Shown piece by piece: positions 24,224 to 31,233 of a stretch of DNA of 38,055 bases (within the stretch, counting starts at the first letter, position 1; every line of letters begins with the position of its first letter). The DNA is from Myxococcales bacterium (lineage in GTDB: Bacteria; Myxococcota_A; UBA9042), in contig SHZD01000034.1 in assembly GCA_009692465.1 (NCBI GenBank), forward strand, positions 1 through 38,055, written 5' to 3'. The notes beneath the pieces were generated by a model, which was not told the origin of the DNA, did not search any database, and saw only the letters and a program-made list of their open reading frames with translations. A program made the translations under genes and the position numbers.

Positions 24224-25735
24224 ATGCCTGTGCCGTCCCAGCCAGTGCCGTCCCAGCCAGTGCCGTCCCAGCCAGTGCCGTCCCAGCCAGTGCCGTCCCA
24301 GCCAGTGCCGTCCCAGCCAGTGCCGCCCAAGCCAGTGCCGCCCAAGCCAGAGCCGCACACGCCAGAGCCGCACACGCCTCCCCTTGCCGCTGCCGACCGG
24401 CTGCGGGCCTATGTGGGCGCGCGCCTGCAACGGCGCCTGTTTGTGTGGTTTGCCCTGACCGTGCTGGCTACGGCGGCGATCGCCGCTGGCGCGGTGTGGC
24501 TGGCAGTTCGGGTGACCAATCCCGATGGGCCGCGCGGCTTTGAGCGCATTCGCTTCGAATACCACCGCCGCCTCATTGGTGCGTGGCACCAGCCGAGCGA
24601 GCGCCGCCGGGTAGCGGAGCAACTGCACGCCGAACACGGGTTCGACTTGGAGCTGCTGACGGCAGACGGTGCCCGTCTGGACACGATCGGCGGACCCTGC
24701 ACTCGGGGCCGGCGACCGTTTCCGCTGATCCGCGGCGACCGGGTGGTCGGCCTAGTCGAAGTGTGCATGCCCAGTGGCCCGCCGCCGCGCTTGTGGTGGG
24801 GGCTGGCGGTCGGCGTGGTGGCGCTGTGGGCGTTTTGCGGACTCGCAGCGCGGCGTCTGGCCCGACCATTGGTCGAAGTCGCCCGAGTGGCTGAACAAAT
24901 TGGCAGCGGCCAGTTGGACGTCGCCATCCAGCCAGTCTCGCGATTTGCCCGCAGCCGCGACGAAGTGACGGTCGTCGGTGAGGTCCTGCAAGAAATGGCC
25001 CAACGTATCAGTCACCAGTTGCGTGACCAGCGTGAGCTGTTGGCCGCCGTGTCTCACGAACTGCGCACGCCGCTGGGTCATTTGCGGTTGCTCTTGGAAA
25101 CCCACCTGCAGAGCACTCGCAACGACGAGCGCGACGCCGTGTTTGCTGACCGTGACGCCGTGTTTGCCGGCCGTGACGCCGTGTTTGCCGGCCGTGACGC
25201 CGTGTTTGCCGGGCAGGTCGAGCGCGAACTGCGCGATATGGATGAATTAGTGGGCCAATTGCTGGCCAATGCCCGCTTGGAGTTTCGCCAGATGCAGCGT
25301 CAGGTGGTGTCGCTGACGCAGCTGTGCGTGCAAACGCTGGAGCGCATGGGCCTCGAGCCGACGCTGCTGGACGTCGAAGGCGGCCACTTGAGCGTGCTGG
25401 GCGACCCAACGCTGTTGCAACGGGCGCTCGCCAACATGCTCGACAACGCTCAAAAGCATGGCGGCGGCGCCACTGCGGTCCGGCTGCGGGCACGGTCAGG
25501 GCTGGTGGTGGTCGAAGTCCAAGATGCCGGAGCCGGTTTTGCGGACGGCCAGCAGGCGCAGGCGTTTCAGCCCTTCTACAGTGCCGGCCATCGCGCCGAG
25601 TCGCTGGGCCTAGGCCTGCACTTGGTCGAAAAGATCGTGGTAGCGCACGGGGGTCGCGTTTTCGCGCGCAACGGGCAGACGACGGCGCCGTACGGAGCGA
25701 TTGTGGGCTTTGAATTGCCGGTGGCCGCGGGGTGA
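24224..25735 (+). CDS. Sensor histidine kinase with repeat-coded insertions
   Basis: The 503-residue inner-membrane kinase pairs with the regulator 6 bp upstream. It begins with a Pro-rich repeat tail of about 50 residues. A membrane helix (VWFALTVLATAAIAAGAVWL), a periplasmic segment of about 90 residues with two Cys, a second helix (WWGLAVGVVALWAFCGLAA) and a HAMP domain follow. The H-box is AVSHELRTPLGHLRLLLE (H278), the N-box is NMLDNAQKHGG, with later glycine boxes DAGAGF and GLGLHLVEKIV. A 28-residue block of four RDAVFA(D/G) heptads (residues 303-330) is inserted between the two helices of the dimerisation domain, where related kinases have a short loop. Signal unknown. Confidence 0.93.
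   Translation: MPVPSQPVPSQPVPSQPVPSQPVPSQPVPSQPVPPKPVPPKPEPHTPEPHTPPLAAADRLRAYVGARLQRRLFVWFALTVLATAAIAAGAVWLAVRVTNPDGPRGFERIRFEYHRRLIGAWHQPSERRRVAEQLHAEHGFDLELLTADGARLDTIGGPCTRGRRPFPLIRGDRVVGLVEVCMPSGPPPRLWWGLAVGVVALWAFCGLAARRLARPLVEVARVAEQIGSGQLDVAIQPVSRFARSRDEVTVVGEVLQEMAQRISHQLRDQRELLAAVSHELRTPLGHLRLLLETHLQSTRNDERDAVFADRDAVFAGRDAVFAGRDAVFAGQVERELRDMDELVGQLLANARLEFRQMQRQVVSLTQLCVQTLERMGLEPTLLDVEGGHLSVLGDPTLLQRALANMLDNAQKHGGGATAVRLRARSGLVVVEVQDAGAGFADGQQAQAFQPFYSAGHRAESLGLGLHLVEKIVVAHGGRVFARNGQTTAPYGAIVGFELPVAAG
24227..24376 (+). repeat. 15-bp tandem repeat coding the kinase N-terminus
   Basis: Ten 15-bp units start right after the ATG. The first six encode PVPSQ (first copy with one base change), the next two PVPPK and the last two PEPHT. 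The gradient of divergence toward the 3' side suggests the array grew at its 5' end. The peptide would be a flexible Pro-rich cytoplasmic tail before the first membrane helix. Confidence 0.95.
25130..25213 (+). repeat. 21-bp tandem repeat in the kinase dimerisation domain
   Basis: Four units of CGTGACGCCGTGTTTGCCGG plus a final base encode RDAVFAD once and RDAVFAG three times. They lie 24 residues after the phospho-accepting His and just before QVERELRDMDELVGQLLANA, the second helix of the dimerisation hairpin. The 7-residue period equals one coiled-coil heptad. Confidence 0.95.
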
Positions 25736-25736
25736 C

Positions 25737-25878
25737 CGCCTACAGAGCCGATCAAATAAGATTTGCTCGGCGTCTCAGTGCTTGCTTTGTGGGTCGCGAG
25801 CCTGCGTCACTTATTCAATGGCCTGCGGGTTGGCGTCAGGCCGCTCCGTTTTGTTTGGGAATTCTTTGAGGTTCGGCG
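25737..25878. repeat. Decayed dispersed-element remnant after the kinase gene
   Basis: The core GTGCTTGCTTTGTGGGTCGC is present at 25778-25797, followed by GAGCCTGCGTC and, after a gap, GGCCGCTCCG. This order matches the middle of the A and B elements, but I cannot find matching inverted ends. It directly precedes an intact B copy. No gene is seen here. Confidence 0.45.
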
Positions 25879-26020
25879 TTAAGGGCGCGTGCAAGAATTA
25901 CTCGATCGATCCCCGATAGGACCGGAGCGTCGAGTCGGCTTGCAAAGCCGCGAGTTAGCGACCCACCAAGCAAGCAATGGGCCAGGGTGCAAAATCGACT
26001 TGATTTTGCACGGGCCCTAA
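25879..26020 (+). repeat. Dispersed element, type B, copy 2
   Basis: The inverted ends TTAAGGGCGCGTGCAAGAAT (left) and, read inward from the right, TTAGGGCCCGTGCAAAAT are the best preserved of the B type. The interior has CTCGATCGATC, AGGACCGGAGCGTCGAGTC, the perfect hairpin CGGCTT-TGC-AAGCCG (minus-strand reading) and the core CGACCCACCAAGCAAGCAA. It lies between the kinase gene and the 3' end of the convergent caspase-like lipoprotein gene. Confidence 0.8.
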
Positions 26021-26095
26021 TGGGTCGGGCCTCTAGAACGTGCCCTAGTCCCGTCTAAGACTGCCACAACGCCCTACTCAGCCTAGAACCGGGCT

Positions 26096-28669
26096 CTACT
26101 CGAACTCGACCTTGTCGAACAGCACCGCAGTGTCGTAGATGGAGTCGCCGACGTCGGTCGTAAAGAAGCTGAGCAGTACGTTGCCGTTGCCGGCAAATGG
26201 CGAAATGTCCTTGCTGCCCATGACCCACGGCGTCATGAACACCCCGCCCTTGTCGAAGCTGACATCGGCTGGGGTCAGGCCCTTGAACTGGGGGCCGCCA
26301 TCGCACAAATCGTCGACTTTGGCGTTGACCACCGTAATCGAGGCGGCCTTGCCGTTGACACTGCCGTCCAAGCGGGCGGTGAAGGCGTCTTGGTACGACG
26401 ATCCGCAGTATTCTTTGAATTCCTCGGAGTAGTACTTCCACCAAAATGAAAATTTGGACTTGCCGCTGGGAATGCAAAACCGTTGTTCAACCTTGCCTGT
26501 CGTGGTCGTGTAGCCCAAACCAGTTGAAATGATGCCCATAAACTTGCCGGCCACCGGCACTGTCGAGCCCAGTCGCGAAATGACGCGGCCGTCACCGGAC
26601 TTGATCCAGCCTTGGACGTTGCCGGTCTCCCACGACGGATTGAGGATGCCCGAGAAGAAGGCGTCCAAGTTTTGCGCCCCGACCAACTGAAAAAAGGTCC
26701 CGCTATTGATGGGATCTTCGATTTGGACGTGCGCAACTCCGGATAACTTCTTGCCTTCGACGATGTTTTGCAGGAAGGTCTGGCCCCACTTGCCGGCAAA
26801 ATCGTTGGCTACGGCGCCGTTAAAGCCAGCGACCGCCGCGGCACCGGCGGCGAAGAGTTCGCCGGCCATGCTGCCATTCCACAGGGTGCGGCAAGCACCC
26901 AAGTAGATCAGGCTGCGCGGATACGTTTCTTCGGCGTGGCGCTGGATAAAGCCCGGCAAAATGCCATAGGTGCCATCAGCGCCGATGACCACCCGGCCGC
27001 GGCGCAAATCAGCGGTCAAGTGGTCGACGCACACGCCGCTGCCCCCGGCCTGATTGATGATGCACTCGGCCTCAGGGCCACAACTTTTGGACTCGTTGCA
27101 GGTAGCCGCGGTGGCTGGCGAGCCGAAATAGCCGCACGAGATGCTGTGGCCGGTCCACAGTACTTCTTGGGCCCCCGGATGGCGCCAGTCGTAGCTGGCC
27201 TTGGCCGCGGCGGTCATCGTCCCGAACACCGCATCGGCGTGGGTGGCCAGCGCGACAATGCCGTAGTTGTAGAAATTGCGGAACCAGCGGAAATCCGCTT
27301 TGGTGTTGGCGGCGGTGTCTACGGTGTAGGCCGGGCAGGCGGTCTTGCTCAAGGTGCCGGCAAAGCCGGTGATTTCGTCGGCGCCAAATTCAGAGGCATA
27401 GGGGTCGAGCAACAACGCGCGCTTGGACTGCACTTGCAGGGTAGCCGACGCCAAGTTGGCTTCGCTGGCTGCACCGCCGCCATTGGGACCGCCAGCGCCG
27501 CCGCGATTGCCGGCCTTGGTCATCGGCACGACGCCCAACAGCCCGGATTTAAAGCGCACCCAGGCGCTTTCGCCCGGACCCGTGCCCACTTCGTCGACGG
27601 CCGGATTGGCTTTGAGCGCGGCCACTACGGCCTGCACGCCGCCCGCCGCTGCCGCTTTGCCCTGCGCCAAGGCTTGAACGGCATCGGTACACTCAGCGCC
27701 GCCGATGTCGGTGACCACATCCATCACGATGACATCGGAAAAAGCGGCCAAGGTCTGACCGTCCATTTGCACTTGCACCGAGGCGCGCAAGCGGGCGGTC
27801 CCGGCCTTGCTGTCGTTGATTTTGATTTTGCGGGTGTACAGGCCGTCGCCCTTGATTTCATCGCCGCTGGTGGTCAGGGCGCCGTCGTCGGTCATTTCGC
27901 CGTAGGTGGTCAACACATTGCCACTTTCATCGACGCGCAACAGCTTGACACTGCCTTTTACGACGCCGGTGGCCTTGCCGATGGCGGCGATAGCGTTGAC
28001 TACCGTGTCTTTGCCGACCTTGACCACCCGCGGGTGGGCACGCAGGCGATCCTGAAATGAAAATGCCGGGTTATACGTAATGACGATGGAGTCGGTCACC
28101 GTTTGAATCGCGTTCTTAGCGGTGACCGTGACCACGTTGTCGCCGGCAACCAAGGTGATAGGGTCAGTCTGAAAAAACGGCGCACCGTGAGCGGATCCGC
28201 TGCCGCCAGCCTCAGTGGACCACGTTACCGAGTCGGCGCCGCCAAAAATCACTCCGGCGACTTCGACCACTGATCCGGCCACTAGGGCATGGCCGCGCCC
28301 CGACGGGCCGACGATGCGCAAACGCAATTCTTCAGCGGCGTAGCCGGCAAACTTGGCGTTGGCGACTTTGGGCCCGCCGGTGCCGCCAGTACCGGTGGTC
28401 GCGTCGCCGCCCCCGGTGGTGCCGCCGGAGTCCTGACCACCGCCGCCACCGCCGTCCGGATCCGTTTGATCGCCGCCGGTCGTCGTATCGGCGCCAGCCG
28501 TCGCGCCGCCATCGACGCCGACGTTGGGGTTGCCGGTACTGTCTAAGGCAAAAGTGCTGTTGCCCGAAGGCGCAGTGCTCGAGGTGCCGACACAACCGGC
28601 AACCCATGCCGCCACGGGCAAGACAACAAGGGCACGAGCAATGACGGCAGCGACGGGACGTGCAAACAT
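26096..28669 (-). CDS. Lipoprotein with caspase/CHAT-like (clan CD) domain and C-terminal beta domain
   Basis: The 857-residue protein has a lipoprotein signal (ALVVLPVAAWVAGC) and a Gly/Thr/Asp-rich stalk. An Ig-like segment of about 250 residues follows (AGYAAEELRLRIVGPSG; a hydrophobic domain with VITYNPAFSFQDRLR). The middle domain shows a clan CD protease arrangement: a hydrophobic strand ending in His (GIVALATHADAVF, H477), then a strand ending in Cys (SLIYLGACRT, C593). The segment MAGELFAAGAAAVAGFNGAV comes next, as after the CHAT/caspase Cys. A disulfide-type insertion (CNESKSCGPEAEC) separates the two. The last 190 residues resemble the choice-of-anchor beta domain found in myxobacterial surface proteins. 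Protease activity is inferred. The ATG at 28669 has GAGG six bases upstream. The 253 bp upstream (28670-28922) holds no gene. Confidence 0.65.
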   Translation of the reverse strand: MFARPVAAVIARALVVLPVAAWVAGCVGTSSTAPSGNSTFALDSTGNPNVGVDGGATAGADTTTGGDQTDPDGGGGGGQDSGGTTGGGDATTGTGGTGGPKVANAKFAGYAAEELRLRIVGPSGRGHALVAGSVVEVAGVIFGGADSVTWSTEAGGSGSAHGAPFFQTDPITLVAGDNVVTVTAKNAIQTVTDSIVITYNPAFSFQDRLRAHPRVVKVGKDTVVNAIAAIGKATGVVKGSVKLLRVDESGNVLTTYGEMTDDGALTTSGDEIKGDGLYTRKIKINDSKAGTARLRASVQVQMDGQTLAAFSDVIVMDVVTDIGGAECTDAVQALAQGKAAAAGGVQAVVAALKANPAVDEVGTGPGESAWVRFKSGLLGVVPMTKAGNRGGAGGPNGGGAASEANLASATLQVQSKRALLLDPYASEFGADEITGFAGTLSKTACPAYTVDTAANTKADFRWFRNFYNYGIVALATHADAVFGTMTAAAKASYDWRHPGAQEVLWTGHSISCGYFGSPATAATCNESKSCGPEAECIINQAGGSGVCVDHLTADLRRGRVVIGADGTYGILPGFIQRHAEETYPRSLIYLGACRTLWNGSMAGELFAAGAAAVAGFNGAVANDFAGKWGQTFLQNIVEGKKLSGVAHVQIEDPINSGTFFQLVGAQNLDAFFSGILNPSWETGNVQGWIKSGDGRVISRLGSTVPVAGKFMGIISTGLGYTTTTGKVEQRFCIPSGKSKFSFWWKYYSEEFKEYCGSSYQDAFTARLDGSVNGKAASITVVNAKVDDLCDGGPQFKGLTPADVSFDKGGVFMTPWVMGSKDISPFAGNGNVLLSFFTTDVGDSIYDTAVLFDKVEFE

Positions 28670-28922
28670 GGGTGACCTCGCCGCGGCGGCGGCTCGTGAA
28701 CAAGCGAACATGCGCACTAAAAGCCGAGTGCGAAGCGGCGGAGCGATTGGAAATCCTGAATCGGCAGCGAGCGGTACACCCGAACATGGCAGCGCCGGTG
28801 CTGCGTCTTAGAGCGCGGAAACGGGGGCGACGGGGCTTGCTGCGTTCAGCCTTGCCTGTCTGGGGATCGCAGAGGTCGGACTGGCAGCGCTGGCATGATC
28901 GCGAGTTGGCACAGGAGCGGTC

Positions 28923-30284
28923 GTGAGTCGGACTTTGCCGCCGCCGCGCCCACAAGTGCGCGAAAATACACAAAACCGTCCAAATGGACGGGCGATACAG
29001 GATAGCCATGTGGTTGGCGACCGTCAAACGGTTTGTGCGCCACAGTCAACGCATGCGGGGTCGGCGAGCCTGTCTGGCGGCGCACTAAGTATGGCTAATC
29101 TGGCGAATCCCGACGCAACCCTAGACCTGCGCGTGGCTGTGCTGCCCAACCTGACGGCCGTCACTGTTGCCGAATTGGCTGATCTGGGCTGGGTCGCACA
29201 GCCGGTGGCGGGCGCGGTGATGGCCCGCGGCAAAGTCGGCGATTTGCCCAAACTTTGCGCGCGCTTGCGCACGGCGGAACAGGTTTTAGTGTTGCTGCCC
29301 GCGGTGCGGGTCAATCAAGCTGGTGATGTTGAAAAGCTAATTGTCAATTTATGCAAAGCTGGTTGGCTGCGCCCCGGCGAGCAGCCGCGGGTGGTGGTCC
29401 ATGCGACGAGCCACACCACGGCCAAGGCCGCTTGGCTGCAAGGTCTGGTGCCGCGCACGCCAGCAGTCGACGGGGCGGTGGTGCCCGTGGTGCACTTGAC
29501 CGTGGCGGCGCAGCAAGTGCAAGTGGCGATCGATCCCGCCGGCTTTGCGCTGCACCAACGCGGTTATCGTCTCGACCCCGGGGCGGCGCCGCTGCGCGAG
29601 ACTTTGGCTGCCGCCGCGCTGTGGTGGGCGGGATTTCGGCCGCCGATGGTGGTGTGGGATCCAACCTGCGGTTCAGGGACGCTGGCCATTGAGGCTCTAC
29701 TGATGGGACGTGACTATTGCGGTCGTCCATGGGCGTGCGGGCCGGTTGGGCAGCCGAGCGACGCCCGGTCGGATTCGGGAGCACTGTCGGATTCGCGAGC
29801 ACCGTCAGATTCGCGAGCACCGTCAGATTCGCGAGCACCGTCAGATTCGCGAGCACCGTCAGATTCGCGAGCACCGTCAGATTCGCGAGCACTGTCGGAT
29901 TTACGAGCCTTGTGCGGCGATCTCGACCCCGCGGCGGTGGCTCGCACCCGCGCCAATGCCGAGCGCGCTGGCGTTGCGGGTCAACTGCAAGTCGAAGAGC
30001 GCGAATTGGGTCGCTGGCCACCCACGGCAAGCATTGACTTTGTAGTCAGCAACTTGCCCTGGGGCGGTCGCCTGGGTTCGCGCGCCGACGCCCGCCGGTT
30101 GGTGCAACGCTGGGCGGCAGCTGTCGCCCGCACTGCCCCCGGATCGCTGGCGCTGGCCGTGGTCGGCGAGCCGCAGTTAGCGAAGGATTGCGGGCTGTTG
30201 AACTCGCAAGTCTGTGCGACTCGCAATGGTGGCAAAGCGGTGTGGCTGGTGAGCGGTCGCGTCGCGACGCGGGCGCCGACGTGA
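28923..30284 (+). CDS. THUMP/UPF0020-type RNA methyltransferase
   Basis: The 453-residue protein has an N-terminal ferredoxin-like/THUMP region. A SAM-binding domain follows with VWDPTCGSGTLAIEALLMG (motif I), LCGDLDPAAVARTRANAERAG (motif II) and SNLPWGGRLG, a variant of the NPPY-type catalytic motif. These enzymes methylate guanosines of rRNA or tRNA (RlmL/TrmN relatives). The exact target cannot be assigned. The GTG at 28923 has AGGAG six bases upstream, but the first 56 codons show poor third-position bias and no family match, so the ATG at 29091 is a real alternative. An 18-bp repeat array is inserted between motifs I and II. The stop overlaps the next gene's start (GTGA). Confidence 0.8.
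   Translation: MSRTLPPPRPQVRENTQNRPNGRAIQDSHVVGDRQTVCAPQSTHAGSASLSGGALSMANLANPDATLDLRVAVLPNLTAVTVAELADLGWVAQPVAGAVMARGKVGDLPKLCARLRTAEQVLVLLPAVRVNQAGDVEKLIVNLCKAGWLRPGEQPRVVVHATSHTTAKAAWLQGLVPRTPAVDGAVVPVVHLTVAAQQVQVAIDPAGFALHQRGYRLDPGAAPLRETLAAAALWWAGFRPPMVVWDPTCGSGTLAIEALLMGRDYCGRPWACGPVGQPSDARSDSGALSDSRAPSDSRAPSDSRAPSDSRAPSDSRAPSDSRALSDLRALCGDLDPAAVARTRANAERAGVAGQLQVEERELGRWPPTASIDFVVSNLPWGGRLGSRADARRLVQRWAAAVARTAPGSLALAVVGEPQLAKDCGLLNSQVCATRNGGKAVWLVSGRVATRAPT
29772..29897 (+). repeat. 18-bp tandem repeat inside the methyltransferase gene
   Basis: Seven 18-bp units, five identical (GATTCGCGAGCACCGTCA), encode Asp-Ser-Arg-Ala-Pro-Ser. A degenerate eighth follows. They sit in the loop between SAM-binding motif I and the acidic strand of motif II, where the family tolerates variable length. 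Terminal units differ by one or two bases while central units are identical, the pattern left by recent expansion. Confidence 0.95.
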
Positions 30285-31069
30285 GCAGCCACGACCGCAA
30301 TTCCCTGCCGGCTGCGTTGCACACGCCGAGCATGTGTCCGGTTGGCGCCCAGGCCATTGCCCACCGTGGTAGCCGGGTCGGTGTGTTGGTTTTGCACGGC
30401 TTTACCGGGTCGCCCTGGGAAGTTCAGCCGCTGTGCGAGGCCGCAATGGACCGCGGTCTGAGTGTGGCGGCGCCGATTTTGCCAGGTCACGCCACCACTA
30501 TTCACGCGCTAGATCAGGTGCAGTGGCAAGACTGGCTGGTGGCGGCCCAACTGAGTCACGCGTGGTTGGCGCGCAACTGCGACGTCGTGCATCTGGCCGG
30601 ATTCTCTATGGGAGGCCTGTTGGCCGCCTTGCTGGCCGAACAGCACCCCACGCCTGACCGTCGCTTGGCCTTGTTGGCGCCAGCCTTTGCGGTGAGCCTG
30701 CCGCAAAAGTGGATCCTGCAAGTGCTGGCGCGGGTCGGCGTCGTCAGCCATCTAGGCAAGGCCGATCCGCGCCTGCCCAGTGGCCTACGGCCGCCCTGTT
30801 ACGCGGCGATTCCAATCCGCGGTGCCCAGCAGTTTTTGCAGCTGATGAGTTTGGTGACGAGCAAACGGCGGGTCATCGGCGGAGAAATCTTGCATCTGCA
30901 CGGCACCAGTGACGGCACTATCGACAGGCAACTGGCGCGCACGGCGGTCTCCAAAGCGATTGAAGGCAAGGTGCGCAATGCCGATATCGACAGCGGCCAC
31001 CTACTATTTCAGGACCGCAACGCCCAACAAGCTCTCAAATTAACTATGGATTTTCTCACGGATGTCTAA
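30281..31069 (+). CDS. Alpha/beta hydrolase, carboxylesterase/monoacylglycerol-lipase type
   Basis: The 262-residue protein has the oxyanion HGFTGSP, the nucleophile motif GFSMGG with its Ser, an acid in HGTSDGTI and the final His in DSGHLLF. Order and size fit the carboxylesterase Est30 / monoacylglycerol lipase group, which hydrolyses short-chain esters. The GTG start overlaps the TGA of the methyltransferase gene (GTGA), implying translational coupling; the open frame upstream is an out-of-frame shadow of that gene. The TAA stop is inside a perfect 11-bp stem. Confidence 0.85.
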   Translation: MSSHDRNSLPAALHTPSMCPVGAQAIAHRGSRVGVLVLHGFTGSPWEVQPLCEAAMDRGLSVAAPILPGHATTIHALDQVQWQDWLVAAQLSHAWLARNCDVVHLAGFSMGGLLAALLAEQHPTPDRRLALLAPAFAVSLPQKWILQVLARVGVVSHLGKADPRLPSGLRPPCYAAIPIRGAQQFLQLMSLVTSKRRVIGGEILHLHGTSDGTIDRQLARTAVSKAIEGKVRNADIDSGHLLFQDRNAQQALKLTMDFLTDV

Positions 31070-31100
31070 GGGAACCGCCTCAATTCCGAGGTTCCCTTAG
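31066..31100 (+). terminator. Perfect 11-bp hairpin containing the hydrolase stop codon
   Basis: CTAAGGGAACC (31066-31076) pairs exactly with GGTTCCCTTAG (31090-31100) around a 13-nt loop. The TAA stop (31067-31069) lies in the left arm. No T-run follows, so factor-independent termination is uncertain. The arm resembles the A-element end TAAGGAAC, but no A core follows. The next 130 bp hold no gene. Confidence 0.6.
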
Positions 31101-31233
31101 CCACAGTCCTGAACTATTTCGACAATTCTGAAGCGAAGACGCGCGGCGAGTCGGTGAGAACAGACACAGGCTTGCTGGCCACTAGACACGCGGTGAGCGG
31201 CAAAGCAAAATCGACAGAATTTGGAACCAGCGG

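Noticed and set aside
26768-28060. Open frame of 430 codons antisense to the caspase-like lipoprotein
   Set aside because: Its Gly/His-rich composition is what reverse-strand reading of GC-rich codons gives; no domain is seen.
31103-31233. Possible further dispersed element between the hydrolase and mepA
   Set aside because: Some fragments such as AGACGCGCGGCGAGTCGG recall the core, but order and ends do not match well enough.
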